Assembly (NCBI GenBank): GCA_947522735.1
Contig: CANNTZ010000063.1
Location: 1-14,849 of the forward strand
Direction: 5' to 3'
Length of the DNA: 14,849 nt
Source: an uncultured Oscillospiraceae bacterium
GTDB taxonomy: Bacteria; Bacillota; Clostridia; Oscillospirales; Ruminococcaceae
In this document: positions 6,417 to 13,709 of the stretch, piece by piece
Position numbering within the stretch: the first letter of the stretch is position 1
How the letters are laid out: the number at the start of each line of letters is the position of its first letter
Notes under the pieces: model-generated
Database searches by the model: none
Seen by the model: only the letters and a program-made list of their open reading frames with translations
What the model was told of the DNA's origin: nothing
Position numbers and translations under genes: made by a program

Positions 6417-7628
6417 ATGGGTCTTATTGTACAGAAGTTCGGCGGCTCGTCGGTGAAGGACGCCGAAAGGCTGCGCAACGTGGCGCAGATAATCACCGAA
6501 ACATATGCAAAAGGAAACGGCGTGGTGGCGGTCGTATCGGCGCAGGGCGATACGACGGACGAGCTTATCGAAAAAGCAGCAGAGATAAGCCGGTCGCCGT
6601 CCAAGCGCGAGATGGACACGCTGCTCTCCGCCGGAGAACAGATGTCGGCGGCGCTGCTGGCGATGGCTATCGAGACGCTGGGCTTCCCGGTGATATCGCT
6701 GACCGGCTGGCAGGCCGGCTTCATCACAAGCTCGGCGCACGCCACGGCACGCATCCGGCGCATCGATACCGAGCGCGTACAAAATGAGCTGTCGAAGAAG
6801 AACATCGTCATCGTCGCGGGCTTTCAGGGCGTGAACCGCTATGACGACATAACGACGCTGGGACGCGGCGGCTCGGATACGAGTGCGGTCGCGCTTGCCG
6901 CGGCGCTCAAGGCTGATCGCTGCCAGATATTCACCGATGTGGACGGCATCTACGTCGCCGACCCGCGAAAGGTGAAGAACGCGCGCAAGCTCGCCGAGAT
7001 AAGCTATGACGAGATGATGGAGATAGCCACGCTGGGCGCGCAGGTGCTGCTCAACCGTTCGGTCGAGATGGCGAAAAAGTATAACGTTGAGATCGAGGTG
7101 CTTTCCAGCCTTGAGCGGAAGCCCGGGACGATCGTCAGGGAGGTTACAAGAGTGGAAAAGATGCTCATCAAGGGCGTGACAAAGGACAGCAACATCGCGC
7201 GTATCGCCGTTATGGGAGTGGCGGACATGCCTGGCATGGCGTACAGGCTATTTTCGGCTCTTGCGGCGAAGCACATCAACGTCGATATAATACTCCAGTC
7301 CATCGGACGGGACGGCACCAAGGACGTCAGCTTCACCGTCTCCAAGGAGGACAAGGACGCGACGATGAAGGTGCTCGACGGAATGCTGCCGCTGCTGCAC
7401 GCAAAGGAGATAGTCTGCGACGAGAACATCTCGAAGGTATCGGTCGTCGGCGCAGGCATACAGTCCAATCCCGGCGTAGCCGCAAGGATGTTCGAGGCGC
7501 TCAGCGAGGCGAACATCAATATCCAGATGATAGCCACAAGCGAGATAAAGATATCCGTTCTCATAGACGCTGCAAACGCGGATCGCGCGGTCTCCGTCGT
7601 CTACGACCAGTTCTGCGGCGAGATATAA
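6417..7628 (+). CDS. lysC: Aspartokinase (alpha subunit)
   Basis: Phosphorylates aspartate to aspartyl-4-phosphate, the first step toward lysine, threonine and methionine. The 403-residue protein has the kinase signature KFGGSS at 7-12, the nucleotide/substrate motif TTLGRGGSDTSAVALA at 146-161 and FTDVDGIYVADPR at 172-184. Two C-terminal ACT domains follow (about 262-325 with MPGMAYRLFSAL, and 338-400 with SNPGVAARMFEAL). Length and layout match Bacillus-type aspartokinase II. ATG 6417 is preceded by GGAGGAA with a 3-base gap and the in-frame TTG 6405 lies upstream of that site, so 6417 is preferred, although the spacing is short. Last gene of the operon, before a strong terminator. An internal start within it is listed separately. 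Confidence 0.95.
   Translation: MGLIVQKFGGSSVKDAERLRNVAQIITETYAKGNGVVAVVSAQGDTTDELIEKAAEISRSPSKREMDTLLSAGEQMSAALLAMAIETLGFPVISLTGWQAGFITSSAHATARIRRIDTERVQNELSKKNIVIVAGFQGVNRYDDITTLGRGGSDTSAVALAAALKADRCQIFTDVDGIYVADPRKVKNARKLAEISYDEMMEIATLGAQVLLNRSVEMAKKYNVEIEVLSSLERKPGTIVREVTRVEKMLIKGVTKDSNIARIAVMGVADMPGMAYRLFSALAAKHINVDIILQSIGRDGTKDVSFTVSKEDKDATMKVLDGMLPLLHAKEIVCDENISKVSVVGAGIQSNPGVAARMFEALSEANINIQMIATSEIKISVLIDAANADRAVSVVYDQFCGEI
7152..7628 (+). CDS. Predicted aspartokinase beta subunit (internal in-frame start)
   Basis: Within lysC, AGGGAGG (7137-7143) is followed after 8 bases by an in-frame GTG (7152, codon 246); an ATG lies three codons later. Starting there would produce a 158-residue protein made only of the two ACT domains. 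In Bacillus subtilis aspartokinase II, a beta subunit is made from an internal start at nearly the same residue of an otherwise similar protein. The Shine-Dalgarno-like run falls on codons Arg-Glu-Val, which do not require that sequence. The beta product is inferred, not proven. Confidence 0.6.
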   Translation: MEKMLIKGVTKDSNIARIAVMGVADMPGMAYRLFSALAAKHINVDIILQSIGRDGTKDVSFTVSKEDKDATMKVLDGMLPLLHAKEIVCDENISKVSVVGAGIQSNPGVAARMFEALSEANINIQMIATSEIKISVLIDAANADRAVSVVYDQFCGEI

Positions 7629-7639
7629 GCCGTCCGCAA

Positions 7640-7677
7640 CAAAAGCGCTCAGGACCTGAACAGCCTGAGCGCTTTTG
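7640..7677. terminator. Bidirectional hairpin terminator between lysC and tyrS
   Basis: CAAAAGCGCTCAGG (7640-7653) and CCTGAGCGCTTTTG (7664-7677) form a perfect 14-bp stem with a 10-base loop. It is GC-rich at the apex and has an A-run and a T-run at the base, so it can end transcripts from both the rightward lysC operon and the leftward tyrS gene, whose stop lies 12 bp away. Confidence 0.85.
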
Positions 7678-7688
7678 CTTTGCCAAAA

Positions 7689-8912
7689 TTATTTTGCTAT
7701 CGCCTTGTGGAATACCTTTTTGCCCTTGCGTATTTTAACGCCCTCTTTAAGCGCGTCAAGGGATACGGAAAGGTCGATGCCGGAGACCTTCTCGCCGTCG
7801 ACGAGCACCCCTCCCTGCTGGATAAGGCGTCTTGCGTCGCCCTTGCTGGCGGAGAGGCCGCACGCTATCATCAGGTCGATGATATTGATGCCGCCGCCGG
7901 GAATATCGGACGCGGAAAGCTCGGTGGTGGGCATGTTGGCGTCGTCGCCGCTGCCGGAAAAGAGCGAACGCGAAACCTCGCGCGCCTTGTCCGCCTCTTC
8001 TCTGCCGTGAACGAGCGCGGTCAGCTCATAGGCGAGCAGGTCTTTTTTCTCGTTGATACGGCTGTCGTCCCACTTCTCAATCTCGGCGATTTCGTCGAGG
8101 GAGATGAAGGTGAGCATTTTGATGCACTTCATGACGTCGGCGTCGTCGATGTTGCGCCAGTACTGGTAGAACTCAAAGGGCGAGGTGCGGTTCGGATCGA
8201 GCCAGACGGCTCCGTTGGCGGTTTTGCCCATCTTCTTGCCCTCGCTGTTGAGCAGCAGGGTGATAGTCATTGCGAACGCGTCGTCGCCGGTCTTTTTGCG
8301 GATGAGCTCGGTGCCGCCGAGCATGTTGCTCCACTGGTCGTCGCCGCCGAACTGCATGTTGCAGCCGTAGTTCTGGTGCAGATAGTAGAAGTCGTAGGAC
8401 TGCATAATCATGTAGTTGAACTCAAGGAAGCTCAGGCCCTTTTCCATGCGCTGCTTGTAGCACTCGGCGCGCAGCATGTTGTTGACCGAGAAGCAGGCGC
8501 CGACCTCGCGCAGCATGTCGATATAGTTGAGCTTGAGCAGCCAGTCGGCGTTGTTGACCATTATGGCCTTGTCCTCGCCAAACTCAATGAAGCGTTCCAT
8601 CTGCTTGCGGAAGCATTCGCAGTTGTGCCGGATAGTCTCCGGGGTCATCATCGAGCGCATGTCGGTTCTGCCGGAGGGGTCGCCGATATAGCCTGTGCCG
8701 CCGCCAATCAGCACGACGGGCTTGTTTCCGGCCATCTGGAGCCGCTTCATCAGGCACAGCGCCATGAAGTGTCCGACGTGCAGCGAGTCCGCCGTCGGGT
8801 CAAAGCCGATATAGAATTTTGCGCCGCCGTTGTTGATCAGCTCCCGGATCTCAGCCTCGTCCGTGACCTGAGCTATTAGTCCTCTGGCCCTGAGCTCTTC
8901 GTAGATTCCCAT
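7689..8912 (-). CDS. tyrS: Tyrosyl-tRNA synthetase
   Basis: Charges tRNA-Tyr with tyrosine; a class I synthetase acting as a cytosolic dimer. The 407-residue protein shows YIGFDPTADSLHVGH (34-48, HIGH motif), the tyrosine pocket GGDDQWSN (189-196), KMGKT (227-231, KMSKS-equivalent), and a C-terminal S4-like RNA-binding domain from about 344 (INIIDLMIACGLSASKGDARRLIQQGGV). Length is typical. The start MGIYEELR at 8912 is preferred because AAGGGA lies 9 bases upstream; the nearer ATG at 8921 directly abuts that site. It is monocistronic, convergent with lysC, and controlled by a tyrosine T-box leader immediately upstream. Confidence 0.96.
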   Translation of the reverse strand: MGIYEELRARGLIAQVTDEAEIRELINNGGAKFYIGFDPTADSLHVGHFMALCLMKRLQMAGNKPVVLIGGGTGYIGDPSGRTDMRSMMTPETIRHNCECFRKQMERFIEFGEDKAIMVNNADWLLKLNYIDMLREVGACFSVNNMLRAECYKQRMEKGLSFLEFNYMIMQSYDFYYLHQNYGCNMQFGGDDQWSNMLGGTELIRKKTGDDAFAMTITLLLNSEGKKMGKTANGAVWLDPNRTSPFEFYQYWRNIDDADVMKCIKMLTFISLDEIAEIEKWDDSRINEKKDLLAYELTALVHGREEADKAREVSRSLFSGSGDDANMPTTELSASDIPGGGINIIDLMIACGLSASKGDARRLIQQGGVLVDGEKVSGIDLSVSLDALKEGVKIRKGKKVFHKAIAK

Positions 8913-8939
8913 TCTTACCATTCCCTTCAAAAATATCTG

Positions 8940-8973
8940 AAAATAAAAGACCCCCGGTCCCGCAGGGGGACAG
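8940..8973 (-). terminator. T-box intrinsic terminator
   Basis: Leftward transcript forms a CCCCC/GGGGG stem closing a short loop, followed by TCTTTTATTTT. Its 5' side follows closely on the conserved T-box sequence, so termination and antitermination are mutually exclusive structures. Confidence 0.8.
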
Positions 8974-9227
8974 AGGACGAATGAGGGTATCCGTGGTACC
9001 ACCTCTGATTCGGACGCGTCTCGCGGCGCGGCCCTTATTGCGTACTATCATACGCGCTGCGCTTTATCGGGCGCACCCGTCTTGCCCTACTCGGCGGCAA
9101 GCCTTTGGGGAAGCGGCTCCGGAAGGTATTCAAACGGCTGCGCCTGCGTCCTCGCACCACCCGGACGCTCTCTGAAAGACTGTCAGCAGCTCTACTTGTT
9201 TCCATCACAGCCTTGACGATATGGATT
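8940..9227 (-). promoter_or_regulatory. Tyrosine T-box leader of tyrS
   Basis: Read leftward, the leader contains the Stem I hallmarks AGAGAG and GGUGGUGCGA within a GCGTCC/GGACGC stem, a specifier loop GAAUACC with the Tyr codon UAC at 9128-9126, and the T-box motif AGGTGGTACCACGG (9004-8991). A GC-rich hairpin (CCCCC...GGGGG) follows, with a TCTTTTATTTT tract ending near 8940. Uncharged tRNA-Tyr pairs with UAC and with the T-box bulge, favouring the antiterminator, so tyrS is expressed when tyrosine charging is low. This is established T-box mechanism. The 5' end is set by the promoter upstream. Confidence 0.92.
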
Positions 9228-9233
9228 GAGCCT

Positions 9234-9262
9234 ACTATACCACACTTTTGCGGAAAAGTAAA
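9234..9262 (-). promoter_or_regulatory. tyrS promoter
   Basis: On the minus strand TTTACT (9262-9257) and TATAGT (9239-9234) are separated by exactly 17 bp, predicting initiation near 9227, at the 5' end of the T-box. Confidence 0.75.
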
Positions 9263-9284
9263 GACTATTTTTAAAAATTTCGCG

Positions 9285-9412
9285 TCAGCGCTGCGTTTGC
9301 GGCAAAAATTGCAGCGCGGATAAGGACGCCGCCCAAACGGGAGAGCGACGCATGAGGGCGCCGTCTTTTTTGATTAACGCCCTCATGACGACGGCATGGG
9401 ACGCTCCGTCCC
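9285..9412. repeat. Cluster of inverted repeats downstream of the CofE-like gene
   Basis: The stretch 9263-9449 carries no gene that I can see. It holds three perfect inverted repeats: GCGCTGC (9288-9294) with GCAGCGC (9311-9317); CATGAGGGCG (9351-9360) with CGCCCTCATG (9378-9387) around a T-rich 17-base loop; and GGGACG-CTC-CGTCCC (9398-9412), followed on the plus strand by GGTCTTTTCGTTTT. They lie after the stop of a leftward gene, so a terminator role is expected, yet the T-runs are on the plus side. Function unresolved. Confidence 0.45.
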
Positions 9413-9449
9413 GGTCTTTTCGTTTTGCGCGGGAAACCGCCGCATTTGG

Positions 9450-10175
9450 TCAGTCCTCGGCCCTGCGGATTATGCCCATCGGCGTGGACTGGCTCTTTTG
9501 GCCGAGCGGATTGTCGCGAAGCATCCTCACGCATTTGTCGCGATCCAGCGAGAGAGGGTAGGCGCCGAGAATGTTACCGCCAAGGTCATTGATATCGGTG
9601 ATGAGCGTCGGGAAACCGGTGGTCTCCGAAACCTCCTCCGCGACCCTGTCCGGGTCGGTGGGCCCAAGCACGACGTATTCGTTATACGGCGGAATGGTGA
9701 AGCTGCACGGGCCGTCGATGGCGCGCGCCTTGTCCCCCGCGACCTTATAGAACCAGCCGCGCTTGCCTATCAGCTTGCCTATCGCCGAGACGAACGCCGC
9801 AAGCAGTATTCTTGGCGTGCCGCATTCGCGCAGCGCCATTTCCATCGTCTCGGGTATGCCGAGTCCGATGCCGTAGGGCGTTTTGAGCACGAAGCGGGAG
9901 AGCAACTTCGCCAGCGGGCGGGGGTGTATCTCCTTCATAGGGATGGCGCGCCTCTGTGTGCAGGCGACGGCCTTCTCGGTGATGAACAGGATGTCGCCGC
10001 CCTCAAGAAACGGCGACGCGTATCTTGTCACGACGTCGGTCAGCCTGTCGGCGGCGGTGATGACGTGGGTGCGTATGCAAAGGCGGCGGTAGCGCTCGCC
10101 GTCCACCTCGATGATCTCCTTCTTTCCGGGGTTGACCAGAGGCTGTTCAATGGGCTGTTCGTTGGGTTCGGTCAT
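9450..10175 (-). CDS. CofE-like (coenzyme F420-0:glutamyl ligase family) protein
   Basis: A 241-residue soluble protein resembling the F420-0:gamma-glutamyl ligase family. The nucleotide-binding region EGGDILFITEKAVACTQRR (58-76) corresponds to the family's GDxLxxxxKxVSxxEGR signature, and a later acidic stretch LITDINDLGGN (191-201) aligns in position with the family's metal-binding TDT/ND region. The match is divergent. True CofE adds glutamate to F420-0 with GTP, but no F420 biosynthesis gene occurs in this window and such Clostridia are not known F420 producers, so another acid/amine ligation is more likely (inference). ATG 10175 has AAGGA 8 bases upstream; the longer frame beyond it overlaps the preceding gene and lacks support. 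It lies 22 bp after the acyl-CoA synthetase gene, in the same operon. Confidence 0.7.
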   Translation of the reverse strand: MTEPNEQPIEQPLVNPGKKEIIEVDGERYRRLCIRTHVITAADRLTDVVTRYASPFLEGGDILFITEKAVACTQRRAIPMKEIHPRPLAKLLSRFVLKTPYGIGLGIPETMEMALRECGTPRILLAAFVSAIGKLIGKRGWFYKVAGDKARAIDGPCSFTIPPYNEYVVLGPTDPDRVAEEVSETTGFPTLITDINDLGGNILGAYPLSLDRDKCVRMLRDNPLGQKSQSTPMGIIRRAED

Positions 10176-10197
10176 GTGAGATATCCTTCTTTCCGGG

Positions 10198-11919
10198 TCA
10201 TGCGCCCTGCTTTGCCCGCTCCTCCTCCTCAAGCTTTCGGTAAGCAACCTTGCCGACGAGCGTCTTTGGAAGAGATTCGCGAAATTCTATATCATACGGC
10301 ATTGCGTATTTTGCGATGTTTTTGCGGCAGTAGGCCAGCAGCTCCTGCCTGGTCTGCTCGTTCGCGGGGACGCCCTCCTTGAGCATTACGAACGCCTTGA
10401 CCTTGTGCATACGATAGGGATCCGGCACACCGACGACGCAGCTCATGTGAACCTTGTCGTGGGCGTCGATGATGTTTTCGAGCTGGCCGGGATAGACGTT
10501 GTAGCCGGAGGCGACGATCATGCGCTTGATGCGCCCGCGGAAATAGACGAAGCCGTCCGTATCCATCGTGCCGAGATCTCCGGTATATACCCACGTCAGG
10601 CCGTCGTCGTGGGTTCGCAGCGTTTGGGCGGTCTCCTCGGGATGCTTGAGATATTCCTTCATCACTGTGGGCCCGGCGAGAAGTATCTCTCCCTCCTCGC
10701 CGTAGGGCAGCTCAATATCGGTGCCGGGCTTGACTATCTTATAGTAGGTGTCCGGGAACGGAAGGCCGATGCTGCCCTCCTTCGCCATATGCGTCGGGGT
10801 CAGGCAGGAGGCGGTGACGCACTCGGTGGTGCCGTAGCCCTCGCGGATCTGGACGATGGCATGGTGGTCGTATAGAAACTTGTCGAATTTCTTCTTCAGC
10901 TCGACAGACAGTGAATCGCCGCCGGAGAACACGCCCTTGAGGCAGGAGAGATCCTCGTCCTTCATGCTTGGCAGGCGCAGCAGCGCCTCGTAGAGCGTCG
11001 GGACGCCGGCGATGAAGTTGCAGCGGTATTTGACAATGAGCTTGGCGTAGCTCTTGGCGGTGAAGCGCGGCACAAGGATGCAGCGTCCGCCGTTGGCTAT
11101 CATCGAATGGATGCAGACGCCCAGACCGAAGCCGTGGAACAGCGGCATTGCGGCGAGCATCCTGTCGCCGGGGCGGAACATCGGGTTCATCGCGATGATC
11201 TGCGCGGCGAGCGCGTTGAAGTTGAGATTGGTGAGCACGATGCCCTTGGTGGTGCCGGTGGTGCCGCCGGAATAGAGTATCGCCGCGGCGTCGTTCGGGC
11301 CGCGCTTGACCTTGTAGTTCCAGAAGCAGCAGCGTCCCAGCCTCAAAAACTGCCTCCAGCGGATGACCGGCGCGTCGTCCGGGATGCGCTCGATCTTGCG
11401 CCCCTCGGTTATCATATAGCCCGCCTTGACCGGCGTGGAAAGTGCGTCTCGGATGCTTGCGAGGACGATATTGACGACGCTTGTATTCTTGCGTATCGCC
11501 TCAAACTTGCTGTAGAACTGGTCGAGGGTGACGACGGTGATGCTTGCGGATTCGTTGAGGTAAAACTCAATTTCGTTTTCCGCCGAGAGCGGGTGTATCA
11601 TGTTGGCGACTCCGCCGATGAGGTTGATCGCATAGAACACGCAGATGGCCTGCGGGCAGTTGGGCATGGCAACGGTTACGCAGTCGCCCTCGCGCACGCC
11701 GAGCGTTTTGAGCGCGCGTGCACAATCCTCCACCTGCCGGACGAGTGTCTTATAGGAGGTCGATCTTCCCATGAAGTCAAAGGCAATATAGTCCGGATAT
11801 TTTTTGGCTACCTCCTCCAGAGCCTCAAACAGGGAGCCCTGAAAATAATTGAGGTGCATCGGAGTATCGCCCATATTTGCGGCCCACGGTGTCCTTGCGG
11901 TTATTACGGTGTCTGCCAT
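10198..11919 (-). CDS. AMP-forming long-chain acyl-CoA synthetase (ANL superfamily)
   Basis: A 573-residue adenylate-forming enzyme that activates a carboxylic acid with ATP and transfers it to a thiol. The core motifs are intact: YSGGTTGTTKG (216-226, phosphate-binding A3), GYGTTE (361-366, A5), YTGDLGTMDTDGFVYFRGR (445-463, A7/A8) and the C-terminal lysine in PKTLVGKVAY (Lys557, A10). No signal peptide or membrane helix is evident. It looks closest to FadD-type fatty acyl ligases, but the acid is not determined by sequence. ATG 11919 has AAAGGAG 10 bases upstream. The CofE-like gene follows after 22 bp and a ROK regulator lies 135 bp upstream on the same strand, with its own promoter between them. 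Confidence 0.88.
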   Translation of the reverse strand: MADTVITARTPWAANMGDTPMHLNYFQGSLFEALEEVAKKYPDYIAFDFMGRSTSYKTLVRQVEDCARALKTLGVREGDCVTVAMPNCPQAICVFYAINLIGGVANMIHPLSAENEIEFYLNESASITVVTLDQFYSKFEAIRKNTSVVNIVLASIRDALSTPVKAGYMITEGRKIERIPDDAPVIRWRQFLRLGRCCFWNYKVKRGPNDAAAILYSGGTTGTTKGIVLTNLNFNALAAQIIAMNPMFRPGDRMLAAMPLFHGFGLGVCIHSMIANGGRCILVPRFTAKSYAKLIVKYRCNFIAGVPTLYEALLRLPSMKDEDLSCLKGVFSGGDSLSVELKKKFDKFLYDHHAIVQIREGYGTTECVTASCLTPTHMAKEGSIGLPFPDTYYKIVKPGTDIELPYGEEGEILLAGPTVMKEYLKHPEETAQTLRTHDDGLTWVYTGDLGTMDTDGFVYFRGRIKRMIVASGYNVYPGQLENIIDAHDKVHMSCVVGVPDPYRMHKVKAFVMLKEGVPANEQTRQELLAYCRKNIAKYAMPYDIEFRESLPKTLVGKVAYRKLEEEERAKQGA

Positions 11920-11986
11920 GAAAAGACGCTCCTTTGTTTTTTATATGACGCTGACAGGCGTGATTAAAGAAAGCCCAACTGATAAT

Positions 11987-12015
11987 AATATACCCCAAAA
12001 TCGTTTTGAGCGCAA
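11987..12015 (-). promoter_or_regulatory. Promoter of the acyl-CoA synthetase/CofE-like operon
   Basis: Minus-strand TTGCGC (12015-12010) and TATATT (11992-11987) are separated by 17 bp. The spacer contains CAAAA-CGA-TTTTG, a short dyad that might be an operator. A 5' leader of about 60 bases precedes the start codon. Confidence 0.6.
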
Positions 12016-12054
12016 CCCCTTTGTGCATATTCCGTGCGAAAATCCGGGGACTTG

Positions 12055-13236
12055 TCAGGAAAGGAGGTTGAGGCGGCCGGTGAATATCCGATCCATGACT
12101 ATTGTGGCTGCGCCGACGAGCGGCGAGCAATCGGCAAAGGCGCTGCGGCACAGCGAGATCCGCTTGTAGCCGCTGGCAAGGATGTCGCTGTTGAGCTTGC
12201 GTTCGATGATGTCGAGCATGGCGTCGCTGAAATAGAAGCCGTCGTGGCCAACGACGACGACCGACGGGTCAAGGACGTTGGCGATGTTGACAAGCGCGGT
12301 GGCAATGCGCTCGCAGATGCCGCGCAGATACTCCCCGGCCTGTCCGTCCGTCCCGGCAAGGGCGATGAGGCGGTTGAGGCTGGGCACGTCGTCGCCGTAC
12401 TGCTCGCGGTAATTCCGGAGTATATTCGGCACGCTTGCATAAAGCTCGATGCAGCCGCGGTTGCCGCAGTGGCACCTCTCGCCGCGGTAATCGATGGAGG
12501 TGTGCCCGAACTCGCCGCTGAAGCCGCTCCCTCCGTGGAACAGCTCACCAGACGAGATGATGCCAGCGCCGATGCCGTTGGTGATGCCGAGATAGACGAA
12601 GTCGGAGACGCCGCGGCAACGCCCGTAATATTTTTCGGCGAGCGCCGAGGCGTTCATGTCCTTTTCAAGAAAAGCCGGCAGTCCAAGCTTCGAGCGTATC
12701 TCGTCCGCCACGGGGACGTCGGTTATGTCGTAAAAGTTTGTCGGCTTGAGAATGATGCCGTTGTCGATGTCCACGGGGCCGAGGGAGCAGATGCCAACGC
12801 CGATGACGCGGCGTGTGGTCTGCATGATGAGAAATTCCACGCAGCGCACCAGCTTTTCGCACAGCGAGTCAGAATCGTCAAACTGGCCGAGAGGTATCCT
12901 CTTCTGCGCAAGGACGTTCGCCTTGAAGTCGGCAAGGACGCCGTAGCAGAAGTCGCGGGAGATCCACACGCCTGCGACGACCGGGGAATTGGGCGAAATG
13001 GTCAGCATGATCGGCTTGCGCCCGACTGAGGCGGACTGGTTGTCGCCTCCCGGCTCCTGGCAGATCAGCTCCGCCTGAAGCAGCTCGTTGGTGATATTGG
13101 TGAGGGTCATTTTTGTCAGCCCCGTGAGCTTGGCAAGCTCTATGCGCGAGATGCCGTTGCTGGTGCAGATATATTTCAGCGCGAGCATACGGTTATTTTC
13201 CCTCATATCGCTGATATTGAAGCCGGATCTGTTCAA
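12055..13236 (-). CDS. ROK-family transcriptional regulator
   Basis: A 393-residue NagC/XylR-type regulator: an N-terminal winged helix-turn-helix (about 10-60; ISRIELAKLTGLTKMTLTNITNELL at 29-53) fused to a ROK sugar-binding domain. The ROK zinc site is intact, His245 in GEFGH and Cys255/Cys257/Cys262 in ERCHCGNRGC. Asp193 in EKDMNASA sits where kinases of the family have the catalytic Asp. The N-terminal DNA-binding part makes a regulator, not a kinase. The inducer is probably a sugar or aminosugar (family knowledge). The start is TTG 13236, supported by AAGGA about 10 bases upstream; the ATG at codon 11 has no Shine-Dalgarno site. It may regulate itself and the following synthetase operon, but no sugar-use genes lie in this window. 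Confidence 0.9.
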   Translation of the reverse strand: MNRSGFNISDMRENNRMLALKYICTSNGISRIELAKLTGLTKMTLTNITNELLQAELICQEPGGDNQSASVGRKPIMLTISPNSPVVAGVWISRDFCYGVLADFKANVLAQKRIPLGQFDDSDSLCEKLVRCVEFLIMQTTRRVIGVGICSLGPVDIDNGIILKPTNFYDITDVPVADEIRSKLGLPAFLEKDMNASALAEKYYGRCRGVSDFVYLGITNGIGAGIISSGELFHGGSGFSGEFGHTSIDYRGERCHCGNRGCIELYASVPNILRNYREQYGDDVPSLNRLIALAGTDGQAGEYLRGICERIATALVNIANVLDPSVVVVGHDGFYFSDAMLDIIERKLNSDILASGYKRISLCRSAFADCSPLVGAATIVMDRIFTGRLNLLS

Positions 13237-13289
13237 GGAAGTTCAGTCCTTTCGGATTTGTGGAGGTCTGAAAACACTATATTGCTTAA

Positions 13290-13312
13290 ATTATAACACA
13301 TTCTCACACAAA
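13290..13312 (-). promoter_or_regulatory. Promoter of the ROK regulator
   Basis: Minus-strand extended -10 box TGTTATAAT lies at 13298-13290, with TATAAT at 13295-13290. The -35 region 17 bp upstream (TTTATT) is weak, typical for extended -10 promoters. The dyad-free A/T-rich stretch down to the TTG start is about 50 bases. Confidence 0.5.
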
Positions 13313-13709
13313 AATAAACCCCCGGAGAGCGGAACGCCCGCCGGAATCGCAGAGCCGGAGCTGATTTGGGGGCAAAAACAGGAAAAGCCCGGCCACACCA
13401 CGAAGCGCTCCTGCAGCCCCATGTATAAGCCGGACGGAGCCGCGGTTTTGCCCGACGTCTCCCCTCTGCCTGCATCGACGCCGGGGCTGTCCGCCCGTTG
13501 CGTTGGAAAATAAAGCTATAAAAGCCTGCAAAAATAAACTCTCCGCATTATAAACCGTTGTATTTTTCCTGAGAATATGTTACCATATTCTCAGCGGCAG
13601 AGACGGCGGCATCGCGGTCGAAGCCGTGGGGAGAGGCTGCCGGCCGTCGAGCCGTATGCCGAAGGATATAATGAATTTGTCGCCGACGAGAAATAAAGAG
13701 GGCTTGAAT
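13313..13709. other. Intergenic region between divergent genes
   Basis: About 400 bases with no convincing gene. From 13321 to 13500 I see only GC-rich sequence without a start preceded by a ribosome-binding site. From 13595 to 13694 the plus strand has protein-like runs (DGGIAVEAVGRG in one frame, then PYAEGYNEFVADEK and TAA at 13692-13694 in another), which could be a decayed 3' end of a lost gene; the evidence is weak. A palindrome and a possible promoter at 13558-13594 are listed separately. Confidence 0.4.
13558..13594 (+). promoter_or_regulatory. Palindrome overlapping a possible promoter of the membrane-protein gene
   Basis: CTGAGAATATG (13569-13579) and CATATTCTCAG (13584-13594) form a perfect 11-bp inverted repeat with a 4-base centre TTAC. 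A weak promoter, TTGTAT (13558-13563), 17 bp, TACCAT (13581-13586), overlaps it, so a dimeric DNA-binding protein bound here would affect initiation. The same element could also form an RNA hairpin; no T-run follows it. Confidence 0.5.

Noticed and set aside
7680..8879. 399-codon plus-strand frame opposite tyrS
   Set aside because: It is antisense to a well-supported tyrosyl-tRNA synthetase and has low-complexity Val/Ala/Asp/Glu composition typical of a mirror frame.
9396..10382. Plus-strand frame opposite the CofE-like gene
   Set aside because: It spans two opposite-strand genes and their junction, with no ribosome-binding site or recognisable domain.
11107..11967. Plus-strand frame opposite the acyl-CoA synthetase
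   Set aside because: Mirror of a gene whose adenylation motifs are all intact; no start signal.
12034..13029. 331-codon plus-strand frame opposite the ROK regulator
   Set aside because: Antisense to a regulator with complete HTH and zinc-site motifs; composition is that of a shadow frame.
13304..13531. Small minus-strand frames upstream of the ROK gene
   Set aside because: No ribosome-binding site, no recognisable domain, and they would overlap the ROK promoter region.
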